Part shown: positions 17,228 through 28,258 of the stretch, one piece after another | Position numbering within the stretch: the stretch's first letter is position 1 | Layout: each line of letters starts with the position of its first letter | NCBI GenBank assembly: GCA_035487295.1 | Contig: DATHMH010000031.1 | Coordinates: forward strand, 18,228-82,227 | Length of the DNA stretch: 64,000 bases | Source: QIAW01 sp035487295 | GTDB taxonomy: Bacteria; Acidobacteriota; Terriglobia; Terriglobales; Acidobacteriaceae | Reading direction: 5' to 3' | Notes under the pieces: generated by a model | The model's input: only the letters and a program-made list of their open reading frames with translations | The model's database searches: none | Told to the model about the DNA's origin: nothing | Made by a program: the position numbers and the translations under genes

Positions 17228-17509
17228 TCAGCTACGGCGCGAGCGAGGCTTTCGTGCGACTTGCGGGAGGAAGCCGGCTAAATGAGCTCGAAGCTGTCGC
17301 CGCGCTTTTGGTTCCTGCACCCAATCGAGCATGAGCATTACTAGAAACCACGGCAGCCAGAATACGAGCACAAAGACAATGGCAGTCCAGGTATCGCGCC
17401 AGCGGGCATCTAATTCGCAGAACTTGAGAAATACACAGCCGATGGATAGATAGGCAGCCGCAATCGCAGCCGCAATCGCAGACCATTCGAGAATAGACAG
17501 GGCTGTCAT
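17228..17509 (-). CDS. Small membrane protein with two helices
   Basis: A 93-residue protein with two hydrophobic segments (about residues 7-29 and 41-62) and a very basic C-terminus (RKPRSRRS). The end of the second helix has a WLPWFLVMLMLDW aromatic cluster. Family not recognised. It lies 84 nt behind the beta-barrel gene on the same strand and probably shares its promoter. No strong Shine-Dalgarno, so the start is moderately certain. Confidence 0.6.
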   Translation of the reverse strand: MTALSILEWSAIAAAIAAAYLSIGCVFLKFCELDARWRDTWTAIVFVLVFWLPWFLVMLMLDWVQEPKARRQLRAHLAGFLPQVARKPRSRRS

Positions 17510-17593
17510 GGGCGTGGTCGTGTCTCTTTTTCCATCTCCTATGTCTGGAATCGAATGTCATCGGTTGTCTTCGGTTGCCTGCACATTGCCTGC

Positions 17594-18301
17594 TCAGAAG
17601 CGGATTCCCGCGGTGATCGGTATGAACTGGGTCTTGATATTCCTGGTGGGGGCATAGTTGTAACGCGCTTCCACGTAGAATCTGTAGCGAGGCTCACCCA
17701 CTTTTGCGGTGAAGCCGATGCCTGCATTTCCTCCGAAGCTGCTGACCGAGAAGCTTGCGACTGTCTGATTGCTGGTTACAAATCCAGAGGTGCAACTGAA
17801 TCCCCACCAGAGCCACGGCGAAAGGCAGGTGACGTTGCTGCCGGTCACGATCTGTCTGGAGAGACTTGCGTTGCGATGGTACCAGCCACCGCCGCCAATA
17901 AAATAGATGCCGGTAGACCTGCCGCGCAGTTCGTATCTGTAGTTTGCGGTCAAAGAGAAGAGGTTGCTACTGCCACTGAGATCGTTGGATTGCGACACCT
18001 GTCGAATCACGCGCAGGGCGGCATCGCTGGCGTAGACCCTGTTCCACATGAACTCGCCGACGAGGGCATGGCGGTCATTGAAGTTATATCCTGCGCCGGC
18101 GACGACTCCCCATCCTATATTCATAAAACGCGCCGTCGGGTTCAGAGGGGCAGTGACCGTCATTCCGAGATTTGTATTCAGCTTGCTATCTTCGCCGAAT
18201 TCGCCCTCGTCTTGTGCATGAAGCGCAGTCCATGCCATCAAGTTCATTGCGACGCTTATCAACACAAGCGTCCTTACGGTCCGCTTCAGTCTGGTGTTCA
18301 T
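17594..18301 (-). CDS. Outer membrane beta-barrel protein
   Basis: A 235-residue exported protein with signal peptide (cleavage after ALHA, about residue 29). The mature part has alternating amphipathic strands such as GWGVVAGAGYNFNDRHALVGEFMW and ends in an aromatic-terminated strand (ITAGIRF), the insertion signal of outer membrane barrels. A two-cysteine loop (NVTCLSPWLWWGFSCTSG) is unusual. GGAGGT five bases before the ATG gives a firm start. A CTGTCA box lies about 90 nt upstream. It probably folds as an 8-stranded OmpW/OmpX-like barrel; function unknown. Confidence 0.85.
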   Translation of the reverse strand: MNTRLKRTVRTLVLISVAMNLMAWTALHAQDEGEFGEDSKLNTNLGMTVTAPLNPTARFMNIGWGVVAGAGYNFNDRHALVGEFMWNRVYASDAALRVIRQVSQSNDLSGSSNLFSLTANYRYELRGRSTGIYFIGGGGWYHRNASLSRQIVTGSNVTCLSPWLWWGFSCTSGFVTSNQTVASFSVSSFGGNAGIGFTAKVGEPRYRFYVEARYNYAPTRNIKTQFIPITAGIRF

Positions 18302-18391
18302 CGACCACCTCCTCGATTGCTGCGCTTCAATAGTGAGAACTTTGCTATGCCGGTCCGGATGAACGCCGGACAGTCAGAGTTGTTGCGGCTT

Positions 18392-18437
18392 ATCGTACGA
18401 GAGCGGTTCTGTTGTGGACTACTGTCAATTCTGTCAG
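18392..18437 (-). promoter_or_regulatory. CTGTCA box promoter of the beta-barrel gene
   Basis: Leftward: box CTGACAGAATTGACAG (18437-18422), 24-nt spacer, -10 TACGAT (18397-18392). Predicted start near 18385, leader about 84 nt. Confidence 0.7.
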
Positions 18438-18537
18438 AGTGCGTAGGGTCGAGCGCACGTAGAAATATCAGGCGGCCGGCGGAGCCAGGGCTATTGATGT
18501 CTGTATAGGTAATAGGGCTAAAGCCCAATTTGACTTA

Positions 18538-18568
18538 AGCTTCCCCCCGGCCGAAGCCGGGGGGGCTT
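18538..18568 (-). terminator. GC-rich hairpin downstream of the glycosidase gene
   Basis: CCCCCCGGC and GCCGGGGGG pair around a CGAA loop, extended by AAGC/GCTT arms. It lies about 80 nt beyond the glycosidase stop. There is no long T run, so it may act as an mRNA 3' stabiliser rather than a simple terminator. Confidence 0.5.
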
Positions 18569-18649
18569 CCACCCTGCGCCACAAAGCAACGCGTCACTCC
18601 CACTGTGGCTTGCAACACTATGCCACGCAATTCTTGCGTTCCCACGAGT

Positions 18650-21406
<2,757 letters not shown>

Positions 21407-21613
21407 TCCTTTCCGTCACCCGTGCCGGCTCATGGGCCTGGACCGGGCTTGCACAAGACATCGTTAAGACTGCTCTTCGTCGAACCATCTTTATGATCAT
21501 TGCTCATTCGTGGTAGCCGACAACAAGATGATTTGGTTACTCCATCGTGTTTGGTATTTTAAATGGAGGCTCGATACTCAAACCTTGTCTGCAGGATGCA
21601 TGACTTTCATCGG

Positions 21614-21658
21614 AAGATAAAAGAGGATCGTAATTGGGCCTACTGTCAATGCTGCCAG
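21614..21658 (-). promoter_or_regulatory. CTGTCA box promoter of the glycosidase gene
   Basis: Leftward: box CTGGCAGCATTGACAG (21658-21643), 23-nt spacer, -10 TATCTT (21619-21614). Predicted start near 21607. Confidence 0.7.
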
Positions 21659-21741
21659 TCTATTTGTGTGGGATTTGACCAATGCGTGTGGTTTCCGCGC
21701 CGTTAAAAAACTTCTTGCTTGTATCCAAGGTAAAAGAATTT

Positions 21742-21786
21742 CCGTCAGTTCTGACAGATGACGGGGAGCCAGGGCAGACCTACACT
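21742..21786 (+). promoter_or_regulatory. CTGTCA box promoter of the lipoprotein gene
   Basis: Box CCGTCAGTTCTGACAG (21742-21757), 23-nt spacer, -10 TACACT (21781-21786). Predicted start near 21793; this excludes the upstream in-frame ATG at 21682 as start. Confidence 0.7.
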
Positions 21787-21816
21787 CAATCCATAGGTTC
21801 GGGAAGGAAATGGTTC

Positions 21817-22155
21817 ATGAGAGTTGCCGCCACGCCGAAGAAGCCGGCATTGCTGCTGCTCGCTTTTCTGTTTTCGGGTTGCGGACATACGTTTATTGGT
21901 TTCGTTTCCAATCCGGGAGGAGCCAGGAGTGTAAGCGGTACTGTGACGATTGTGCAGTTTGGAACCATGAATGACGGGCACGGAAACATCATTACGTTCA
22001 CCGGCGTTACATTTGTCCAGAGCGGCACCGCTTCTACGGTCAACTTCTGCGGCGATCAGAGAAACCAATTTCCGATCAACCGATTTGTGCGTGCCGACTT
22101 CACCGACGGAATTTTCTGCTCCACGCTCCATACTGTGACCCTCGGCGCCGGATGA
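21817..22155 (+). CDS. Small lipoprotein, unknown family
   Basis: A 112-residue lipoprotein: signal MRVAATPKKPALLLLAFLFS followed by lipobox Cys (FSGC). The mature part is a short beta-rich domain with SVSGTVTIVQFGTMNDG and two cysteines (NFCGDQ, GIFCST) that may pair. GGAAGGAA about seven bases upstream supports ATG 21817; the frame is open 45 codons further upstream but that part contains the promoter. Family not recognised. It is the first gene of a rightward set of envelope genes. Confidence 0.8.
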   Translation: MRVAATPKKPALLLLAFLFSGCGHTFIGFVSNPGGARSVSGTVTIVQFGTMNDGHGNIITFTGVTFVQSGTASTVNFCGDQRNQFPINRFVRADFTDGIFCSTLHTVTLGAG

Positions 22156-22181
22156 ATCGGGGGTCCTCTCTCCAGCAAGGT

Positions 22182-22226
22182 CTGTAAGAAGTTACAGTTT
22201 TCTTCACTGCACGCGCGCTGCAAACT
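22182..22226 (+). promoter_or_regulatory. CTGTCA box promoter of the porin-PPK2 operon
   Basis: Box CTGTAAGAAGTTACAG (22182-22197), 23-nt spacer, -10 CAAACT (22221-22226). Predicted start near 22233, leader about 165 nt. A GG-N10-GC pair at 22301-22314 resembles a sigma-54 core but is weak. Confidence 0.6.
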
Positions 22227-22398
22227 ATGCGAGCGATTGACGCGCGGAATCCGCGTGTTCAACCGCAGTTATGCGTCAAATAAAAACCACTCCCAAAATG
22301 GGAAACAACGTTGCATTTCAGATTCGTGAAGGCGGGAGCGCGTTGACTCGGCTGGCCGCCAGGATCCGGACACAGTCAACAAAAGAGGAGATTTTGTA

Positions 22399-23856
22399 AT
22401 GGTTGGTAGAAGAAGCATATGGCTTACAATTGTCTTTCTGGCTGCGTGCCTAGGGCCGGCGAGCGCACAATCGGATGATTCCGGTCAAAATGCACAGGAG
22501 TTGCGCAAGGAACTGAACGACCTGCGCGAACAGATGAGCAGGCTTCAGACGCGGCTTGATCAGTTAGAAAGCAATCAGGCGCCGGCGACTGCGCCTTCCG
22601 CCGCTCCAGCTACGGGGCAGCAAGGAACGACGCAAAACACTCTGCCGCCACAACAAGGTCCGAGCAAACAGGTGGGCGAGGCTACGGCGACGTATCAAAC
22701 ATTTTCCGAAGACTCGAGTGCAGCTCCGCGTTATGACAATGTTCCGCTTGATCCAAAATACAAGGGCTTCTTTCGCCTTCCCGGCACCCAGACAATCTTG
22801 AAAGTCGGCGGATATTTCAAGACAGACTTCATCTATGACCTTAAACCCGCGGGGAATACGGATTCATTCATACCGTCATCATTTCCGATTCCTTCCGTCG
22901 TATCTGTGAACAACAGCACGATCTCTGTGCGGCCGACGCGTTTGAGCCTCGATTTTCGCATTCCCGCAACCCAAATTGGTGAGGTGCGCTTCTACGTTGA
23001 GGGCGACCTGTTCGGAACCAATGCAACGACTCCTCGTTTGCGTCATGCGTATGCGCAGGCGAAGAACTTTCTGGTTGGGCAGACATTCTCGAACTTTATG
23101 GACCCGGATGGATTTCCTGACACGCTGGATTTCCAGGGACCCAACGGTATGGTGAATCTACGGAATCCACAATTCCGATACGGCGCTGCGCTCAGCTCGA
23201 GTACGACACTGTATATCTCGGTGGAAAAGCCAAGTTCCGACATCATATTCAAAACGCCGCAATTCTCGGCGCAACCCAATGCACCAAGTCCTGATGGAGC
23301 GATTCGCTTGCGCCAGGAATGGGAAAAAGGCCACTTCCAGGTTTCCGGGCTATTTCGTTCGATTGGGGCGTTTCTGCCTGACGGAAAACAGGATTCGGTC
23401 TTTGGATGGGGTGTCAATGCTTCCCTCGGGGCGGAAATAGCCGGCAAAGACAACATAATACTTGCTGCTGCTGCCGGACACGGGCTTTCACGATATATCC
23501 AAGACACTTCAGGGCTTGGCATCGACGCGGAACCGGCCTCGGCTACCGCGCTGCGGGCAACTCCGGCGATCGGGGTGGAAGGATCGTACCAGCACTACTG
23601 GACGAAGAAATGGCGGTCGAGCGCGGTGTACTCCTATGCAGCGGTCGATAACACAAGCCTGGCAGCGGCAACGACCTACAATCATGGCACGTACACTGCT
23701 ACGAATCTGATCTGGAATCCGGCAGGTTCGCTTCACCTTGGCGCAGAATTTCTTTATGGATGGACGGTGGAGCAGAATGGCAAGAAAGCAAATGCGCCGC
23801 GCATCCAGTTCAGCGCCAAGTACACCTTTGTGAAAGTGGAACCGGATCGCAACTAG
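22399..23856 (+). CDS. DcaP-like outer membrane porin
   Basis: A 485-residue exported protein. Signal peptide (cleavage after PASAQ, about residue 24), then a coiled coil (ELRKELNDLREQMSRLQTRLDQLES, about 33-60) as in DcaP-family trimeric porins, a Pro/Gln/Ala-rich linker, and a large beta-barrel from about residue 110 with the KVGGYFKTDFIYDL and PTRLSLDFR blocks, ending in an aromatic strand (IQFSAKYTFVKVE). DcaP porins take up anionic compounds such as dicarboxylates. AGGAG precedes the ATG. PPK2 follows after 39 nt in the same direction. Confidence 0.88.
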   Translation: MVGRRSIWLTIVFLAACLGPASAQSDDSGQNAQELRKELNDLREQMSRLQTRLDQLESNQAPATAPSAAPATGQQGTTQNTLPPQQGPSKQVGEATATYQTFSEDSSAAPRYDNVPLDPKYKGFFRLPGTQTILKVGGYFKTDFIYDLKPAGNTDSFIPSSFPIPSVVSVNNSTISVRPTRLSLDFRIPATQIGEVRFYVEGDLFGTNATTPRLRHAYAQAKNFLVGQTFSNFMDPDGFPDTLDFQGPNGMVNLRNPQFRYGAALSSSTTLYISVEKPSSDIIFKTPQFSAQPNAPSPDGAIRLRQEWEKGHFQVSGLFRSIGAFLPDGKQDSVFGWGVNASLGAEIAGKDNIILAAAAGHGLSRYIQDTSGLGIDAEPASATALRATPAIGVEGSYQHYWTKKWRSSAVYSYAAVDNTSLAAATTYNHGTYTATNLIWNPAGSLHLGAEFLYGWTVEQNGKKANAPRIQFSAKYTFVKVEPDRN

Positions 23857-23895
23857 ATTACGTTCCGCACAAAGGCCGATTCATCAGGCAACAGC

Positions 23896-24705
23896 ATGGC
23901 AGGAAATGGCGAGGACAACAGCAACGGGCGTTTGAAGCGCAAGATGTATGAAAAAAAACTGAGGCGGCTTCAGGTGGAGCTTTGTAAGCTTCAGGAGTGG
24001 GTCAAATACAAAGGACTGCGCGTCATCATTTTGTTCGAAGGGCGTGACGCCGCAGGCAAGGGCGGCACGATTCGCGCTATTACAGAGCGCGTAAGTTCCA
24101 GGGTCTTCCGCGTGCTGGCCCTGCCCGCGCCCTCGGACCGCGAGAAAAGCCAGATGTATATCCAACGCTATATGCCGCATTTCCCGGCGGCGGGAGAGAT
24201 CGTGATCTTTGACCGTAGCTGGTATAACCGCGCCGGCGTAGAGCACGTCATGGGCTTTTGCACGCAACAGCAGTATCAGCAATTTTTGCGACTCTGCCCC
24301 ACGTTTGAAAAATATATCGTGGATGCCGGCATCATTTTTATTAAGTACTGGATGGAGGTCGGGAAACAAGAGCAACAGCGGCGATTCGAGGCGCGCATCC
24401 AGGATCCGCTGCGGCAATGGAAGCTCAGCCCCATGGACCTGGAATCGTTTCGGCGGTGGTACGAATACTCGCGGGCGCGAGACAAGATGCTCAAGGCGAC
24501 CGACAGCAAACATGCCCCGTGGTACATTGTTCGCTCTGACGACAAGAAGAAGGCGCGGCTCAATTGCATCTCGCATCTGCTGGGAATAATCCCTTATTTC
24601 AAAGTCCCGCGCGAGAATGTAAAGCTGCCGAGACGGAGCGAAAAAGGCAGCTACGATGATCAGGCGACACTAAGACGAAGGCGCTTTATTCCAGCGAAAT
24701 ACTGA
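23896..24705 (+). CDS. ppk2: Polyphosphate kinase 2
   Basis: Transfers phosphate between polyphosphate and nucleotides. The 269-residue single-domain protein has Walker A GRDAAGKGG (49-57), the lid-region arginines after LPAPSDREK and Walker B FDRSWYNR (Asp106), and ends with the family's RSDDKKKARLNCISHLL block. One domain of this length fits class I or III PPK2; which nucleotide it prefers cannot be decided here. It follows the porin gene by 39 nt, so the pair shares a promoter. Polyphosphate metabolism fits a stress regulon. Confidence 0.95.
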   Translation: MAGNGEDNSNGRLKRKMYEKKLRRLQVELCKLQEWVKYKGLRVIILFEGRDAAGKGGTIRAITERVSSRVFRVLALPAPSDREKSQMYIQRYMPHFPAAGEIVIFDRSWYNRAGVEHVMGFCTQQQYQQFLRLCPTFEKYIVDAGIIFIKYWMEVGKQEQQRRFEARIQDPLRQWKLSPMDLESFRRWYEYSRARDKMLKATDSKHAPWYIVRSDDKKKARLNCISHLLGIIPYFKVPRENVKLPRRSEKGSYDDQATLRRRRFIPAKY

Positions 24706-24741
24706 TGTCGTGATTTACTTCTTGTGCTCCATGCCGGAAAC

Positions 24742-24786
24742 CTGTCACCACTTACAGATATCCATTTGAAAACTCACCTTTAGGTT
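24742..24786 (+). promoter_or_regulatory. CTGTCA box promoter, apparently of a leaderless mRNA
   Basis: Box CTGTCACCACTTACAG (24742-24757), 23-nt spacer, -10 TAGGTT (24781-24786). The predicted start coincides with the A of ATG 24793 within a base or two. Confidence 0.7.
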
Positions 24787-24792
24787 TGTGAA

Positions 24793-25737
24793 ATGAGGTT
24801 CACCATTGAGCCAGGCTGGGTTGTTCTGTTTTGCGTGTGTCTCCTGGCCGGCAACTGCACGGCGCAGGACCTGGCGCCGCGGGCTTATCTTACTACGCCC
24901 ATTCATTCCAACGCGATCACGCTGACATACTCCTTAAATGATGGCGGAATTCTTTTTGACGGAGCTGTTCCTATTACAGATGCGGCAGCGAGAATCAATC
25001 TTGCGGTCCTCAGTTACACGCACTCACTCAGTTTTTTTGGGCGCACGGCCAATTTCACCAGTTCTTTGCCGTACGCCATCGGTACCTTCCAGGGAAGCAT
25101 AGGCAGCACACAACAATCCAGGTATCGCTCCGGTCTCATGGTCTCAAGTTTTCGATTTTCCGTGAACCTGAAGGGAGGGCCGGCGATGGACCTTGCCGAG
25201 TTCCGGCAGTGGCGGCAGAAAAACCTGCTGGGCATTAGCATCAGGGTACTGCCGCCAACCGGCCAATACGACTCAACAAAAGTGATTAATTTTGGGACCA
25301 ACCGCTGGGCGTTTAAGCCAGAGCTGGGTTACTCGCGCCGCTGGGGACACTGGATCCTCGACGCGTACGGAGGAGCGTGGCTCTACACGACAAATCCCGA
25401 CTACCTTTCGATTGGCAGATTTGCTTCCAGAACCAACACGCAGTCGCAGGCCCCAATCGGCTCGTTTGAAGGACATCTCAGCTATGATCTAAAGCCTCGA
25501 CTTTGGATTTCGCTCGACGGCAATTATTGGTACGGCGGCCGTACGAGCTTGAACGGCGTGCAGAACCCAAACACACTTCAGACAAATTCCCGCGCCGGAG
25601 TCACCGGGTCGATTCCATTGACGGCGCGGCAGTCGCTGAAACTCAGTTACAGTGACGGCGCTTATGTGCGGTTCGGCGGGAATTTTAAGAATGTTTCCGT
25701 GGCGTGGCAGTATTCGTGGCTGGGGAGACCGAACTGA
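24793..25737 (+). CDS. Outer membrane transporter-like beta-barrel (Phenol_MetA_deg type)
   Basis: A 314-residue exported protein. Signal peptide MRFTIEPGWVVLFCVCLLAG with cleavage near CTAQ (residue 25), then PRAYLTTPIHSNAITLTYS and a barrel body, e.g. LGISIRVLPPTGQYD and PELGYSRRWGHWILDAYGGAWLYT, as in the MetA-pathway-of-phenol-degradation outer membrane family. The terminal strand ends WQYSWLGRPN. The signal peptide begins exactly at ATG 24793, no other start fits, and the predicted transcript begins at the same base, so the mRNA seems leaderless. Confidence 0.85.
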   Translation: MRFTIEPGWVVLFCVCLLAGNCTAQDLAPRAYLTTPIHSNAITLTYSLNDGGILFDGAVPITDAAARINLAVLSYTHSLSFFGRTANFTSSLPYAIGTFQGSIGSTQQSRYRSGLMVSSFRFSVNLKGGPAMDLAEFRQWRQKNLLGISIRVLPPTGQYDSTKVINFGTNRWAFKPELGYSRRWGHWILDAYGGAWLYTTNPDYLSIGRFASRTNTQSQAPIGSFEGHLSYDLKPRLWISLDGNYWYGGRTSLNGVQNPNTLQTNSRAGVTGSIPLTARQSLKLSYSDGAYVRFGGNFKNVSVAWQYSWLGRPN

Positions 25738-25821
25738 AAATGAGGATTCTCTTGAAGATAAAATGCGCGGGCAGGATGCCTACGCGACAGCCGACGACGC
25801 GCCGGCGTTAGTTCACTTCAT

Positions 25822-26496
25822 TCATTGGCAGGAGCCGTCATCTACGAACTGGTTGTTGGTTACCATCGTGACCAGGGAGTGGGCGCAGTTCAGAATCTTT
25901 TGATCGAGCGGGTCATTATTGAGGGCATCGGGAGAGACGTAGGTCTGAGACTTGCTTGTCTTCAAGTACTGTTCGCTCAGCGTGTTCATATTGTTGAATT
26001 CATTGGTGAGCAGCCGGAAGGCATTTTGATCTGATTCGGTTGAGGCCGCCAATGAGACTAGCCCGACGCTCTTTTGAGCCAGGGCGCGGTAATGGTCAGC
26101 CCACTCCTGGGTGATGGGATAGCTCTGTTGGACCGCGTTCTTCAACGCGCTCCGCCACTCGCGGATCACCGACATTGCTTCGATACCGGCTTTGACGAAA
26201 TCTTTGGAAAAGCCGGTTGCGGCACTGTGAGTTGAAGTTGGTGAGGCTGCCTGCGCATCTGCTGATGAAGGCAGCGTCAGCTCAATTTGATTGCCTTTGA
26301 AGCGAAGCGAGCCACCGGCGAGCCGCGTGAATGCCTCGATCTCAATATAGGAACGGCCCTTCAGGTCTATCACGGGAATCTCTCCGGAGTGACCGGTTAA
26401 GACCAATGTCCGGTTCGATGGAACTGCCAGTGCAAGGACAACCATAGAAAGGAATAGCGCGAATACGAATTGTCTGCGCTTTGCGGTCCGCATCAT
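25822..26496 (-). CDS. Exported protein with copper-amine-oxidase-N-like domain
   Basis: A 224-residue exported protein. An N-terminal hydrophobic segment (FVFALFLSMVVLALAV) is followed by VIDLKGRSYIEIEAFTRLAGGSLRFKGNQIELTLPS, which has the pattern of a copper amine oxidase N-terminal-like (stalk) domain. The rest is helical with no recognised domain and ends with two cysteines (ILNCAHS, DDGSCQ). Likely periplasmic or anchored. It follows the exchanger gene by 59 nt and is probably the last gene of the decarboxylase operon. Confidence 0.7.
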   Translation of the reverse strand: MMRTAKRRQFVFALFLSMVVLALAVPSNRTLVLTGHSGEIPVIDLKGRSYIEIEAFTRLAGGSLRFKGNQIELTLPSSADAQAASPTSTHSAATGFSKDFVKAGIEAMSVIREWRSALKNAVQQSYPITQEWADHYRALAQKSVGLVSLAASTESDQNAFRLLTNEFNNMNTLSEQYLKTSKSQTYVSPDALNNDPLDQKILNCAHSLVTMVTNNQFVDDGSCQ

Positions 26497-26555
26497 GGAT
26501 TTCCAGTGGCGCTAAAAAAGTTCGGGAATCAAGACATGTTTTGTTTTAGGCGCCG

Positions 26556-28247
26556 TCATGTCATGAGATACACGATGATTGTTCCCCACGTGGTGAGCAG
26601 AACGTGGCCGAAGGCGACCGTGTACGAGTACCCCAGGGTCGCGACTGGGCTGTCTGATTTTTCCTGCACGGCGGCGACGCCGGCGATCATGGTTTGAGCT
26701 CCCGCGAGGCCTCCCATCAAAAGTGCGGGATTCAGCTTGAGAATGTATCGACCGAAGAAAAGGCCTGCAACCAGAGGAACAAGCGTCACCACGATTCCGC
26801 CCAGGAAGAGTAAATAACCGTGTTCTTTGACAGCGTTGACAAAGATCGGGCCGGCCTTAAGACCAATCATGGCCACAAAGGCGGCCAGTCCGATTGACCT
26901 CATGAAAAGAATTGCCGCATCTGGGATTCTTCCGAACCAGGGGCGCACAGAGCGCAGCCAACCCACAATGACTCCCGCCAGCAGGGTCCCAACACTGGTT
27001 CCCAAATTGATCCTCATATTGCCTATGGGGATGATGACAGCCGCGCCGACCAGGACGCCGACGAACACGGCGATTCCGAGAACAAGCAGATCGCTCTCCT
27101 GCACAGGATGTATGACCCTGCCCGCAACTGAAGCTAGTTTTTCCACCGCGGCTTCGGCGCCGGTGACTTGGAGTGTGTCTCCCCGTTCGACGATGGTTCC
27201 TCTCCCGATCGGCAGAGGGCGGCTCCCTCTCATGATTCCGCGCAAGAGAACACCACGTGCTTCCTCAACTGTGTCAACAATTTCCTGCAGAGTCTTGCCG
27301 GCAATTGTCTTGCTGGTCACATAAACATCAAAAGACGCGACAGGTATTTCCAGCAGTTCCGGATCGGCCACTTCACGGGACAATGGACCCAGCACTTTGA
27401 CCATGATCTCGGTACGACCGAGCACTGCCACAGTGTCGCCGCTTTCGAACTGAGTGTCGGCAGCAGGAGAGAGGATTTCTCCATTGCGCCGGATTCGTTC
27501 TATGAAGAGACGGGCGCCCGCCACCGATTTTTCAGCTTCGGCTATCGTCTTCCCGATGATGGGAGCGTTTTGCGGAACGGTGTACGCACGAAAGCCGATA
27601 GGCTGCCATGCCGAATGGACACCGGGCTTTGAGCGCTGAATTCCCAGCAGATCTTCAACTTTCTTTGATTCTGCGCGCAAGTCAGCGCGAAGGAGTTTAG
27701 GCCCGAGGCTGCTGCAGCACCAGATGACCCCCAATGTGCCAAAGATGTAGCAAATCGCATCGGCCACCGCGATGTGGCCTATCAGTTGCTGCTTTTGATC
27801 GTCGGGCAACGACAGAGCCTTGATTGCCTCGCTGGCCGTGCCGATCGCCGGTGATTCAGTAAGAGATCCGGAGAGCATCCCGGCAGAGAAGCCAGGGTCA
27901 AGTTTCAGGAAACGCGCCACTGCATAGGCTGTCAGAAGCCCGATGACCGGGACAAATATTCCTAACAGCGCCCAGCGCCAGCCTTCTCCTTTGAGATTAC
28001 TGAGAAAGCTGGGGCCTACGGAGTAGCCGATCCCAAAAAGGAACAGAAGAAACAACATTGATTTCGCCTGGTCGGATACGGGGACGTAAAAGAAGTTGCC
28101 AATGAGAACGCCGCCCAACAACGATCCGGTCACCACGCCCAGGCCGACGCCGCGGAATTTCACTTTCCCGATGAAGTACCCGATGCCGATGGCGAGATAG
28201 ACTCCCATTTCGGGATACTTTGAAAACAAATTGGCCAGCCATTGCAT
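26556..28247 (-). CDS. AspT/YidE-family membrane antiporter with two RCK_C domains
   Basis: A 563-residue membrane protein of the aspartate:alanine exchanger (AspT) / YidE duplication family. Two sets of membrane helices (about 10-175 and 375-560) flank a central soluble part with two TrkA-C/RCK_C-like domains, marked by FRAYTVPQNAPIIGKTIAEAE and a repeat including GRGTIVERGDTLQVTGAE. AspT exchanges an amino acid for its decarboxylation product, generating proton-motive force. The gene starts 11 nt after the stop of a PLP decarboxylase, so exchange of that enzyme's substrate and product is the natural inference. The substrate is not defined. Confidence 0.88.
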   Translation of the reverse strand: MQWLANLFSKYPEMGVYLAIGIGYFIGKVKFRGVGLGVVTGSLLGGVLIGNFFYVPVSDQAKSMLFLLFLFGIGYSVGPSFLSNLKGEGWRWALLGIFVPVIGLLTAYAVARFLKLDPGFSAGMLSGSLTESPAIGTASEAIKALSLPDDQKQQLIGHIAVADAICYIFGTLGVIWCCSSLGPKLLRADLRAESKKVEDLLGIQRSKPGVHSAWQPIGFRAYTVPQNAPIIGKTIAEAEKSVAGARLFIERIRRNGEILSPAADTQFESGDTVAVLGRTEIMVKVLGPLSREVADPELLEIPVASFDVYVTSKTIAGKTLQEIVDTVEEARGVLLRGIMRGSRPLPIGRGTIVERGDTLQVTGAEAAVEKLASVAGRVIHPVQESDLLVLGIAVFVGVLVGAAVIIPIGNMRINLGTSVGTLLAGVIVGWLRSVRPWFGRIPDAAILFMRSIGLAAFVAMIGLKAGPIFVNAVKEHGYLLFLGGIVVTLVPLVAGLFFGRYILKLNPALLMGGLAGAQTMIAGVAAVQEKSDSPVATLGYSYTVAFGHVLLTTWGTIIVYLMT

Positions 28248-28258
28248 AAGGTAGCTAG

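Larger units (their letters stand above)
18302..18649. other. Intergenic region with promoter and terminator
   Basis: Holds the promoter of the leftward barrel gene (18392-18437) and a GC-rich hairpin that terminates the leftward glycosidase unit (18538-18568). The palindrome GGGCTAAAGCCC lies between them. No gene is supported. Confidence 0.6.
21407..21816. other. Divergent promoter region with two CTGTCA boxes
   Basis: Between the leftward glycosidase and the rightward lipoprotein. Two boxes 83 bp apart point outward, one for each gene. The leftward transcript would have a long leader of about 200 nt; no small gene was found in it. Confidence 0.65.

Noticed and set aside
22182..22320. Sigma-54 promoters with upstream enhancers
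   Set aside because: A GG-N10-GC pair occurs at 22301-22314 but nothing similar follows the other boxes I checked, and the fixed 23-24 nt spacing to TAnnnT fits a sigma-70 type promoter.
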